Assembly (NCBI RefSeq): GCF_030145185.1
Contig: NZ_JAQYWB010000023.1
Location: 17,391-81,390, forward strand
From: Desulfoluna sp.
GTDB lineage: Bacteria; Desulfobacterota; Desulfobacteria; Desulfobacterales; Desulfolunaceae
DNA length: 64,000 nt
Reading direction: 5' to 3'
The notes beneath the pieces were generated by a model that had not been told where the DNA came from, made no database searches, and worked only from the letters and a program-made list of their open reading frames with translations. Every line of letters starts with the position of its first letter. Position 1 is the stretch's first letter. Of this stretch, positions 56,266 to 64,000 are shown piece by piece. Both the position numbers and the translations under genes were made by a program.

Positions 56266-57204
56266 CTAAACCTCAGAAAGATCCTTGAAAATGGTTCTCG
56301 CGTTATCGATATCGGTTCTTATCTGCTGAGAGAGCTCTTCGATACCGGAGAATTTCTTTTCATCCCGGAGCTTTTGAACCATGTTCACCTTGATGGTCTC
56401 GCCATAAATATCACCGGAAAAATCGAGAATATGGACTTCAACCGTAAAGATGTGGTCGTCAAATGTGGGACTGTACCCGATGTTGGCCACACCTTGAAAT
56501 TGCCCCAGACTGCAGGAAATAGCCACGGCATAGACACCAGAGGCAGGGCAGAGCTCATCGCTCAAATTGATATTGGCCGTGGGGAACCCGAGAAGCTTGC
56601 CTCCCCGGTCACGTCCCGAAACCACGGTGCCCCTGACCTGATAAAACCGCCCCAGAAGTTCGGGAGCACGGTGCACCTCACCCCGGCTGATGATCTCCCG
56701 GATTCGAGTGCTGCTGATGCGTTTTTCTCCGACATTCACCCATTCCGGGGTGATCACGTCAAAATCCATCTCTGCGGCAAATCGTTTCATCAGGGCAATA
56801 TCCCCCTCTCGCTTGCGCCCAAAATAGTAGTCGTTCCCGACAATAATGGCCTTCATGCCCAATTTGCCCACCAGGTAATCCACCACAAATTGCCGGGCTT
56901 CAATGGCCGCAAATTCCATGGTAAAAGGAACGGTCACCAGCACATCCACGCCACAAGCGGCGATCAACTCTGCCTTCTGCTCGTGAATGGTAATCAGCGG
57001 GGGATGATCCCCGTTGCAAAGAATCTGCTTGGGATGGGGGTCAAAGGTTACGGCCACACTCTGTGCACCAATCTGTGCGGCTTTCTCGACGGCCGATGCA
57101 AGAAGCGCCTGATGCCCCTTATGGACCCCGTCAAAGTTGCCGATGGTGATCACACTATTACGAAAGGGATGCTTGATTCCCTCAAAACCTTCGTATAATT
57201 CCAT
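56266..57204 (-). CDS. ribF: Bifunctional riboflavin kinase / FAD synthetase
   Basis: 312 residues from ATG 57204 (MELYEGFEG); ATG 57225 would add 7. N-terminal FAD-synthetase nucleotidyltransferase motif VITIGNFDGVHKGHQALL, a central KRISSTRIREIISRGEV, and C-terminal riboflavin kinase RGGKLLGFPTANINL. It makes FMN and FAD from riboflavin. No other riboflavin gene is adjacent. The start remains uncertain because no well-spaced site precedes it. Confidence 0.95.
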   Translation of the reverse strand: MELYEGFEGIKHPFRNSVITIGNFDGVHKGHQALLASAVEKAAQIGAQSVAVTFDPHPKQILCNGDHPPLITIHEQKAELIAACGVDVLVTVPFTMEFAAIEARQFVVDYLVGKLGMKAIIVGNDYYFGRKREGDIALMKRFAAEMDFDVITPEWVNVGEKRISSTRIREIISRGEVHRAPELLGRFYQVRGTVVSGRDRGGKLLGFPTANINLSDELCPASGVYAVAISCSLGQFQGVANIGYSPTFDDHIFTVEVHILDFSGDIYGETIKVNMVQKLRDEKKFSGIEELSQQIRTDIDNARTIFKDLSEV

Positions 57205-57328
57205 GATATTTAAGCACATCTCCATTTTTCGACTTGGCTGCGTGTAAAAGGGAATTTATAAATTCTTTTGATGTTAAAATCAATGTTTTTCCCAATTCCT
57301 TTTTTTGAAAGCTTTTGCAAAAAAAGGG

Positions 57329-57357
57329 TTGATCAAGCCGCAGAGCACTGTTATAAG
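57329..57357 (+). promoter_or_regulatory. Promoter of the tRNA-Leu gene
   Basis: TTGATC (57329-57334), 17-base spacer, TATAAG (57352-57357), 13 bases before the mature tRNA 5' end. Confidence 0.7.
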
Positions 57358-57370
57358 TCTTTCACAAATT

Positions 57371-57457
57371 GCCGAAGTGGTGGAATTGGTAGACGCGCTA
57401 GTTTCAGGGACTAGTGAGAGCAATCTCGTGGGAGTTCGAGTCTCCCCTTCGGCACCA
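57371..57457 (+). tRNA. tRNA-Leu (anticodon CAG)
   Basis: Acceptor GCCGAAG pairs with CTTCGGC; anticodon arm CTAGT / ACTAG encloses TTCAGGG, giving anticodon CAG. A variable arm (GAGAGCAATCTC region) and the T-arm GGGAGTTCGAGTCTCCC are clear. CCA is encoded (57455-57457). Confidence 0.97.
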
Positions 57458-57470
57458 AAAAAAAACAACA

Positions 57471-57504
57471 AAGCCTCTGCTTGATTCAAGCAGGGGCTTT
57501 TTTT
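57471..57504 (+). terminator. Terminator of the tRNA-Leu transcript
   Basis: AAGCCTCTGCTTG / CAAGCAGGGGCTT, then a run of seven T, 14 bases after the tRNA. Confidence 0.85.
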
Positions 57505-57527
57505 GTTACGACATGAGTCCCGGCAGA

Positions 57528-58208
57528 TTATTTTCGATAATCAGCCAGAACAATCACATTGTCGGGCACTGTTTTTTCTTCCGATAAACGATCGAGGACC
57601 TCCGGGTCCACGATCTCCACGCAGACATCTTCGAACCAGTGCTCACACATCACCTCAAAGGGATAAAAAGAGTCTCTGGATTCTCGGGTCGTACGCAAGA
57701 GGGCGTTGACATGTCGCCCAAAATCGAAGGCCTCATCCGGCCCCACCGGCAAACCGCCCATGTCACCAGCTTCGGACTCAAGAGCCAGGCTCACATCATT
57801 AATATGCGCTTGAACACTCCGATCACCCCGCACACAGGCCAGGATAACCTGATGTTTATCCACAAAATTTTCAGCCACTAAAGAGGCGTACTCCTCACCC
57901 ACCAACCCCTCTTCCGCACACAAAAACACCATTTCATTCACCAACCGATGGCAAAAAGCATTCACAAACCCTGAAAAATCTCCTTTTCTCACCCCCACCA
58001 TGACGATGGCGTAGCGACTCCTCACGTGCATGGCGATGACGCAATTGCGCCTGGCGATCTTAACAAGGTGCACCACCCAGTGCATGGCCGTTCCATCACA
58101 AAAAGACGGATCGTCAGCAATCATCCGGATTGATGGTGTTTCCACCGGAGCCCCCTGGGCATCGGCAATAAACGCCGCAAAAGCTTTCGTACAGTTAAAA
58201 ACCAGCAT
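57528..58208 (-). CDS. DUF6933-like protein
   Basis: 226 residues, cytoplasmic. The N-terminal opening MLVFNCTKAFAAFIADAQG and WVVHLVKIARRNCVIAMH fit DUF6933 as I recall it; the family has no known function. An acidic C-terminal half has CEHWFEDVCVEIVDPEVL. GGGG precedes the ATG, weakly placed. It is convergent with the tRNA and divergent from the kinase, so it is probably a single-gene unit. Confidence 0.6.
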   Translation of the reverse strand: MLVFNCTKAFAAFIADAQGAPVETPSIRMIADDPSFCDGTAMHWVVHLVKIARRNCVIAMHVRSRYAIVMVGVRKGDFSGFVNAFCHRLVNEMVFLCAEEGLVGEEYASLVAENFVDKHQVILACVRGDRSVQAHINDVSLALESEAGDMGGLPVGPDEAFDFGRHVNALLRTTRESRDSFYPFEVMCEHWFEDVCVEIVDPEVLDRLSEEKTVPDNVIVLADYRK

Positions 58209-58404
58209 GATCCGATTACCCCTGATCCAAATGGTCGTCTGAAGATTTGGTACTGCTGCCTGCCACGAGAAGGCAAGCCATGAAGCGTCGTCTTATTTCG
58301 ACGCCGCCAAAATATCACACCCGCCCCGCCTGTGCCAGCAAAAGGCGCGCCTCGGAAGCGGAACGGCCCAAGATCAATATCCACACCAAAAGCAGGTTTC
58401 CTGT

Positions 58405-58438
58405 TTGATATTACACTCTTTTATTAGTATAATAAGAG
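58405..58438 (+). promoter_or_regulatory. Promoter with overlapping dyad, upstream of the hybrid kinase
   Basis: TTGATA (58405-58410), 17-base spacer, TATAAT (58428-58433). The -10 box sits in an inverted repeat CTCTTTTATTA / TAATAAGAG (58416-58438), a position where a repressor would block polymerase. The transcript would have a leader of about 220 bases to the kinase start; no structure was recognised in it. The rest of the 58209-58404 stretch is unremarkable. Confidence 0.6.
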
Positions 58439-58661
58439 GTGATATGCCAAACGCCGATGGCAAAGACGGGGTTTGCCGGAAAAATAACCTTATCTGACCC
58501 ACCAGAACCCCGCAAGGCATGACACCCTTCCAGCATTCGCTGCATGCCCTCCACCACCTGGAGTCACAGCCCCCTTCTGTTGCCACACGCATTCCTTTCG
58601 TCCAGGACATCCGAGAACAACCCCAAAGCACCTGCCATAATCAGCAGGGAAAACGGAAAAA

Positions 58662-61600
58662 ATGATGCCCCTAAAAAAGGAACGACAGCTCAAGATTTTT
58701 TCCGGCCTCGGCCGCTCCCTGGTCACCGCCTTTCTCCTCATGGCACTGGTCCCCCTGGCCCTGGTCAGCGTGATCAGCTATCAGAAAGCCCACCTCAGCC
58801 TGACCGCGCTGACGCACAAGGCGCTTGAGATCACGGCTGAAATGAAAACCCGGGAAATCCGATCTTTTTTTGGCAAAATGACAGCCGACCTCTCTCTTCA
58901 GGCAGAAATGATGTCCAACATTCGATTGCTGGAGGAGATGACGGAAGGCTATCTCTCTTCAGGCAAACCACTTGAAAGCTATGTCAAGTCGGTTGAATGG
59001 ACACGTATCGTGGATTATTTTTCAAGGGACCTGAAAAAATTCTGCCACTCCTTTGAACACCATGACATTTATCTCATCAGCCAAAATGGCGATATTCTTT
59101 ATTCCATGATGGCCGGGACGGACCTGGGGACCAACCTGTTTACCGGTCGGTACCGAAACACAAAATTTGCCCACACCGCCGAAAAAACCTCTGAAACAGG
59201 TCGCCTCGCTATTTCTGATTATGAACGCTACCCCCCTTCCGGGAATCATGTGGTCGGTTTTATCACGGCCTCTATTAAGGCCATTAATGGGAAAAAAATT
59301 GGGCTTCTGGCTCTCCAATTCGACATCAACCCCATCAATACCATCATGCAGACGCAGGGTGAGCTCGGAGCATCAGAAACGACCTACCTCGTGGGTGCCG
59401 ACCTGACCCTGCGATCCCTGCCCGCAAACGCCCCGGGGAAAAAATTGATCCAGGAAAAAGTGATCACCGCCCAGACCCTCCTGTTCTCGGATCAGCAAGA
59501 AGCCGGAATCGCCATTGAGGACATGGATCATGGGGCGCTCATCTATGAAGGTCCCACAGGCTCCAAAGTCATGGGAGTGCATCGTGATCTCCTGATCAGC
59601 AACCTCCTGTTCGGCGTGATCGCTGAAATAGAAGAGCGGGAAGCCCTGGCTCAAATTTATGGGTTGAGGCGGTTTATGTTTTTCATCATGGGGCTCACCG
59701 GCGTGATCGTCATTTTTGTTGCGGTGATCAGCGCCAGGCGAATTGCCGGCCCGGTGATTCGCCTCACCCAGGGCGCCAGACGGGTGGCGACCGGCGATTA
59801 TTCCCAATCCATCCAGAGCACCGCCAAAAATGAGATCGCCGAACTGACACATTCGTTCAACACCATGGTGGCCTCGCTGAAAACCACTCGGCAGCAAAAT
59901 CAGCTCACCGAATGGTTTCAAAAGGGACAGATGGACCTCAACGCCAAAATGCGAGGCATTCAGGACCTTCCTGAGCTCTGCGATGGCATTGTCGCTTTTC
60001 TGGCAGAATACCTGAATGCCCAGACGGGGGCCATCTACGTGGCCTCGGACGAGAAGACCCTGGTGCTCACCGGCCGCTATGCTTTTTCAAGCGTTGACGG
60101 TCAGGATGAGACCTTTCGGTTCGGAGAAGGCCTCGTCGGGCAGGCCGCCCTCGACAGACGACGCATCCTCCTGCCGGAAATCCCGGACCATTCCCTGAAA
60201 ATCAACTCTGGACTCGGAGAGGTTCTTCCCCGGGCCCTGATGGTCACCCCCTTTATCCGAAACAACACGGTCATTGCCGTGGCGGTTCTCGGCTCCCTCG
60301 ATTCCTTTTCGGACTCTGCGCTCAAATTTATCGACCTGGTCTCCGAACCCGTCGCCATTTCACTCCAGACGATCCTGTCCCATATCCGCATGCAGGCCTT
60401 GCTGACAACGACCCAGACCCAGGCTGAAAAACTTCGCGTTCAGCAGGAAGAGCTCCAGACATCCAACGTTGAATTAAGCACCCAGTCCGCGAAACTCGAA
60501 GAGCAGAAAAACAGCGTCCACAAAAAAAACATGGAACTTAAAAAAGTTCAGACAAAACTCGAACAAAAAGCCAGGGATCTCGAGGTAAACTCAAAATACA
60601 AATCGGAATTTCTGGCCAATATGAGCCATGAGATCAGAACCCCCATGAACGGGGTCATCGGCATGACCGGCCTGCTCCTGGACACCGAATTAACCGATGA
60701 ACAGCGCCGCTACACAGAAACCGTCCGGGCCAGTGGAGACTCCCTGCTGGGGCTGATCAACGACATCCTTGATTTTTCAAAAATTGAAGCTGGGAAACTG
60801 GAGATGGAGATCCTGAATTTTGATCTCAACACCCTCCTGGGCGATTTTGGTGAAATGATGGCGCTCAAAGCCCATGAGAAAAATCTTGAGTTTATCTGCG
60901 TGGCCTCCCCTGAAACCCCGTCCCGTCTCAAGGGGGACCCGGGACGGTTACGGCAGATCCTCACCAATCTCGTGGGAAATGCGATTAAATTCACCCATGA
61001 AGGGGAAGTGGTGGTGCGCGCAACGGTTCAGTCCGAGACCGACGAAACAGCCGTCCTGCACTTCTCGGTGCGCGACACCGGCATTGGGATTCCAGCAGAC
61101 AAACAAGCGTCACTGTTCGAACAGTTTACCCAGGTGGACGCCTCCACCACACGGAAATATGGCGGTACCGGCCTGGGCCTGGCCATCTCCAAACAGTTGG
61201 TCGCGGCCATGGAAGGGGACATCGGGATTCTATCGGAGGAGGGCAAAGGCACAGACTTCTGGTTTACGGCTCGTTTTCCCAAACAGCAGACCACGGGACT
61301 GGACACAGCCCCCGCAGCCGATCTTCGGGGCTCACGCATCCTCGTGGTGGATGACAATGAAACCAACCGGGAAATTCTTCTGGCTCAATTAAAAAATTGG
61401 GGCGTCCATGCCCATGAGGCCTCGGGCGGAGAAGCGGCCTTGCATTGCCTGCAGGAAGCCCTTGATGCCAAGGCGCCCTATCACTTGGCGATTCTGGATA
61501 TGCAGATGCCGGAAATGGACGGAGAGATGCTTGGCACGGCCATCAAGGCGACCCCACTTTTTTCCGAGACACGCCTGATGATGATGACATCGCTGGGACA

Positions 61601-62180
61601 ACGGGGAGACAGCAAACGCTTCGAAGCGATCGGATTCGAGGCCTACCTGACAAAACCCGTCCGGCAATCCGACCTCTACGACAGCCTCATCGTCCTGCTT
61701 TCGGCAAGAAAGGACCAGCCCGACCGAGGCATTGTCACCCGACACGCGGTCCGGGAACTCCGAAATATTGCGGGACGGATTCTCCTGGCAGAAGACAACG
61801 CCATTAACCAGAAGGTGGGGCTGGGCATCCTGAAAAAACTGGGGCTGCATGCCGATGCCGTCGCCAATGGAAAGGAGGCGATCCGGTCCCTTTCCACCCT
61901 CCCCTACGACCTGGTCCTGATGGATTGCCAAATGCCGGAGATGGATGGTTTTGAAGCCACCCGCACCATCCGAAGCCCGGAATCACCGGTTTTGAACCAT
62001 GCGATCCCCGTCATCGCCCTCACCGCCAACACCATGGTCGGAGATCGTGAAAAATGCCTGGAAGCCGGGATGAACGATTTTATTTCAAAACCCTTTGCCC
62101 CCCAGAATCTGGCAAAAATACTCTCACTCTGGTTGCCGGAGAAAGGGGAGGGTTCCGACCCTACCCCAAAAACCCTCTAA
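58662..62180 (+). CDS. Hybrid sensor histidine kinase with two receiver domains
   Basis: 1172 residues. Order: membrane segment about 16-38; large periplasmic sensor (about 40-335, Cache-like); second membrane segment about 338-358; HAMP (about 358-410, [18 protein letters not shown]); GAF (about 430-575); coiled coil (about 580-645); HisKA with His656 in [15 protein letters not shown]; ATPase domain (G-boxes [30 protein letters not shown]); receiver 1 with Asp946 ([11 protein letters not shown]); receiver 2 with Asp1088 ([11 protein letters not shown]). The receivers would pass phosphate to an external phosphotransfer protein, none of which is adjacent. ATG 58662 or 58665 could both serve. 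Confidence 0.92.
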   Translation: MMPLKKERQLKIFSGLGRSLVTAFLLMALVPLALVSVISYQKAHLSLTALTHKALEITAEMKTREIRSFFGKMTADLSLQAEMMSNIRLLEEMTEGYLSSGKPLESYVKSVEWTRIVDYFSRDLKKFCHSFEHHDIYLISQNGDILYSMMAGTDLGTNLFTGRYRNTKFAHTAEKTSETGRLAISDYERYPPSGNHVVGFITASIKAINGKKIGLLALQFDINPINTIMQTQGELGASETTYLVGADLTLRSLPANAPGKKLIQEKVITAQTLLFSDQQEAGIAIEDMDHGALIYEGPTGSKVMGVHRDLLISNLLFGVIAEIEEREALAQIYGLRRFMFFIMGLTGVIVIFVAVISARRIAGPVIRLTQGARRVATGDYSQSIQSTAKNEIAELTHSFNTMVASLKTTRQQNQLTEWFQKGQMDLNAKMRGIQDLPELCDGIVAFLAEYLNAQTGAIYVASDEKTLVLTGRYAFSSVDGQDETFRFGEGLVGQAALDRRRILLPEIPDHSLKINSGLGEVLPRALMVTPFIRNNTVIAVAVLGSLDSFSDSALKFIDLVSEPVAISLQTILSHIRMQALLTTTQTQAEKLRVQQEELQTSNVELSTQSAKLEEQKNSVHKKNMELKKVQTKLEQKARDLEVNSKYKSEFLANMSHEIRTPMNGVIGMTGLLLDTELTDEQRRYTETVRASGDSLLGLINDILDFSKIEAGKLEMEILNFDLNTLLGDFGEMMALKAHEKNLEFICVASPETPSRLKGDPGRLRQILTNLVGNAIKFTHEGEVVVRATVQSETDETAVLHFSVRDTGIGIPADKQASLFEQFTQVDASTTRKYGGTGLGLAISKQLVAAMEGDIGILSEEGKGTDFWFTARFPKQQTTGLDTAPAADLRGSRILVVDDNETNREILLAQLKNWGVHAHEASGGEAALHCLQEALDAKAPYHLAILDMQMPEMDGEMLGTAIKATPLFSETRLMMMTSLGQRGDSKRFEAIGFEAYLTKPVRQSDLYDSLIVLLSARKDQPDRGIVTRHAVRELRNIAGRILLAEDNAINQKVGLGILKKLGLHADAVANGKEAIRSLSTLPYDLVLMDCQMPEMDGFEATRTIRSPESPVLNHAIPVIALTANTMVGDREKCLEAGMNDFISKPFAPQNLAKILSLWLPEKGEGSDPTPKTL

Positions 62181-62220
62181 AAACCCGAGAGAAATGGAAA
62201 ATTGAATGCGTGTCGGCACC

Positions 62221-63660
62221 TCACGCGGCGCGGCGTCTCTCGACAGGAAGCCTTGGAGCATCCTCTGCGGCGCTATCCCTCACCGCCCGCCCACTGACCT
62301 GATACAGCCTCAAGGCCAGAAAAGTCCCTGAGACCGTCAGCCCCACGATCAGGCTGAGCCAGAACCCGCGCGCGCCCATGGCCGGGACCAACCGATCGGT
62401 CATAGAAAGGAGGTACCCCAGGGGCAAGGTAATCACCCAGTAGGCGGCAAAGGTGAGGAAAAAGGTAACCCGGGCGTCTTTGTATCCCCGAAGCGCACCC
62501 TGGGCCGTGGCCATAATGGAGTCGGAAAACTGATACAACGCGGCAAAAAAAAGAAGATCGACCGCCACCGCCGTAACCTTAGGGTCCTGGGTATAGACCG
62601 CCACGATGGATCGGGCAAACACCAGGGTAAAGCTTAAGGTCAAAAGCGAGATACCCATGGCCATCAAACACCCGGTGGCCGCAGCAAAACGCGCACCTTC
62701 GGGATCCCTGGCTCCAAGGGCGTGACCGGCCCGAATGGTCAACGCCATCCCGATACTCAGTGGGATGGAAAAAACCACGCCAGAATAATTCAGGGTGATT
62801 TGATGCCCCCCCACCACCACAGGCCCCAACACGCCGAGAAACAAGGTGATGCACGCAAAAATACTGCACTCCATAAACAGGGTTCCCGAAATAGGAAGGC
62901 CCAGCTTCAACAGCTCTTTCAAACCCGAGGCTGAAGGAAGGGAAAATTCGGCAAAGGGCCGCCCCTCCCGGCAGGTTGGGCTCACCGCCGTATACCCCCA
63001 CATCAGCAAGAAAAAAAGCCAGAAGGTAAGCCCGCTGGCCCATCCACACCCCGCGCCCCCCAGGGCAGGCATGCCCAGCTTGCCATAAATCAAGATATCA
63101 TTGGCCACGTAGTTAAACGGCACGGTGACAAGCGAAATCAACATCTGAGGCTTGGTCCGTCCGATCCCTTCGGCATACGATTTCAGGACAAAATAACAGG
63201 CAATGGCTGGGAATCCGAAGGAGATGCCTTCAAGGTACCCCTTCACAATGGCCGTCACCGGCGCCGAGGTGTTCATCCACACCAACAGGGGATCCATATG
63301 CCGAATGCCCACACACAAAAGGACCGAGAGAAAAAGGGCCAGCCACAAGGCCTGACGGACCACCTCGCCGGACCTCGCTTTTTTCCCCGCACCGGTCAAG
63401 TGGGCGGTGATGGGGGTCACGGCCATCATCATCCCGCTCAGGGCGATGATAAAAGGGAAGCACAAACTCGACCCCACGGCCGCCCCGGCCAGGGCGTTAC
63501 GGCTGTAATGCCCCGCCATCATGGTATCGATAAAACCGGTCGCCACCACAGAGAGCTGAGACAAGACGATGGGAAAAGCAAGGAGGGCAATGGCCTTCAT
63601 TTCTCCCTTTCGGCTTTTCAAAGGGCGAAGGAGAATCGGCGTCAGTGGTGAGGAGCTCAT
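62221..63660 (-). CDS. MATE family efflux transporter
   Basis: 479 residues, about 12 membrane spans in two repeats, the size of MATE cation/drug antiporters. AFPIVLSQLSVVATGFIDTM starts repeat 1 and MAGHYSRNALAGAAVGSSLC is a typical following segment. A second possible start, Met21 (63600), has GGGAGAA close before it. It exports a compound at the expense of an ion gradient; substrate unknown. A repeat pair lies immediately upstream (63704 onward), so its promoter may have been altered. It is convergent with the kinase gene, 40 bases apart. Confidence 0.9.
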   Translation of the reverse strand: MSSSPLTPILLRPLKSRKGEMKAIALLAFPIVLSQLSVVATGFIDTMMAGHYSRNALAGAAVGSSLCFPFIIALSGMMMAVTPITAHLTGAGKKARSGEVVRQALWLALFLSVLLCVGIRHMDPLLVWMNTSAPVTAIVKGYLEGISFGFPAIACYFVLKSYAEGIGRTKPQMLISLVTVPFNYVANDILIYGKLGMPALGGAGCGWASGLTFWLFFLLMWGYTAVSPTCREGRPFAEFSLPSASGLKELLKLGLPISGTLFMECSIFACITLFLGVLGPVVVGGHQITLNYSGVVFSIPLSIGMALTIRAGHALGARDPEGARFAAATGCLMAMGISLLTLSFTLVFARSIVAVYTQDPKVTAVAVDLLFFAALYQFSDSIMATAQGALRGYKDARVTFFLTFAAYWVITLPLGYLLSMTDRLVPAMGARGFWLSLIVGLTVSGTFLALRLYQVSGRAVRDSAAEDAPRLPVERRRAA

Positions 63661-63703
63661 AGTTCACTATTTCTTATAGGAAAAAGTTAAAATCAATCAA
63701 ATG

Positions 63704-63855
63704 AACCCGGATATTTCACGAAGGGTGAGAAAATCAAACCGAATACCGTGGATTACATTTTGCATTTTTGAAACGACTGAAAATATGACTGCAAAGATCT
63801 GTAATTACAAATCATTTTTCAGTCCTGATTGTTTTCTCATAAAATATCCGGGTTA
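63704..63855. repeat. Deletion derivative of the 251-bp repeat (copy C)
   Basis: 152 bp. Left end AACCCGGATATTTCACGA joins directly to AGGGTGAGAAAATC, removing 99 bp that hold the hairpin. The joint is at CGA, which occurs at both sides of the missing part in complete copies. The right end is TAAAATATCCGGGTTA-like. Outermost left bases are GAA instead of TAA. Confidence 0.8.
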
Positions 63856-64000
63856 GCCCGGATATTTCACGAGTTGGGTGCGCTCATATGCAAGGCATCA
63901 GAGCTGAAGATGTAGTGGTTTACCTCAAAGCTCTGATAACGCGGCAGATGAGTGCACCCGGCGCGCCCGAAGGGTGAGAAAATCAGACAGAATACCGTGG
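63854..64000. repeat. Copy D of the 251-bp repeat, cut by the window end
   Basis: Starts TAGCCCGG and continues with the hairpin sequence almost identical to copy A, differing late (CGGCGCGCC). Its TA is shared with the TA that ends copy C, as if one element inserted in the terminal TA of the other. Only 147 bp are visible. Confidence 0.85.

Noticed and set aside
57371..57457. tRNA-Leu as an integration site for a mobile element
   Set aside because: No integrase nearby and no direct repeat of the tRNA 3' end was seen within the window.

Overview
The window reads as chromosomal DNA from a Gram-negative anaerobe, most likely a sulfate-reducing-type deltaproteobacterium (Desulfobacterota). This is inferred from content: two NDP-forming acyl-CoA synthetases, a lone MtrH/AcsE-like pterin methyltransferase, an extended LivM, an AcuB-like CBS-ACT protein, RecBCD, and many exported envelope proteins. 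No rRNA, CRISPR array, phage or plasmid gene was seen. The only RNA gene recognised is one tRNA-Leu(CAG). Coding density is high, with tight operons and 4-base ATGA overlaps.

Layout. 1-3.8 kb: enoyl-CoA hydratase, NDP-forming acyl-CoA synthetase and an alpha/beta hydrolase. 3.8-13.1 kb: recombination locus recC-recB and recD on the minus strand, with a DUF3334 (CheX-like) gene on the plus strand between recB and recD. 13.5-21.4 kb: a six-gene operon with a MotA/TolQ/ExbB-type channel subunit, a short ExbD-like protein, a Pro/Lys-rich TonB/TolA-like protein and three large exported proteins of no family I recognise; this is the best candidate for an undescribed system. 21.8-25.3 kb: dnaE. 25.7-35.9 kb: purine region with guaB, a BMP-type nucleoside ABC transporter carrying an embedded xanthine/guanine phosphoribosyltransferase, a polysaccharide deacetylase, and a divergent guanine deaminase with a possible structured leader. 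36-37 kb: DUF4404 and the CBS-ACT protein. 37.6-42.7 kb: a complete livKHMGF branched-chain amino acid transporter. 42.8-46.8 kb: PilZ-like protein, pterin methyltransferase, second acyl-CoA synthetase. 47.4-51.7 kb: a tandemly duplicated cassette of lipoprotein plus outer-membrane barrel. 52-64 kb: coiled-coil protein, EndoQ-like PHP/UvrD fusion helicase, ribF, tRNA-Leu, DUF6933-like protein, hybrid histidine kinase and a MATE exporter.

Scattered through the window is a repeat family with TAGCCCGG-type inverted ends. Two full copies are both exactly 251 bp. They carry a long hairpin whose stem shows compensatory base changes between copies. Further copies are a deletion derivative, a truncated copy at the window edge, and solo ends, two of which supply the stop codon of a host gene.

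Putative joint functions: the purine genes form an uptake, salvage and deamination module around xanthine/GMP; the Liv operon imports amino acids; the two acyl-CoA synthetases with the hydratase fit acyl-CoA energy metabolism; RecBCD, DnaE and the EndoQ-UvrD fusion serve DNA repair and replication, the last two both carrying a QLSLF clamp-binding peptide.
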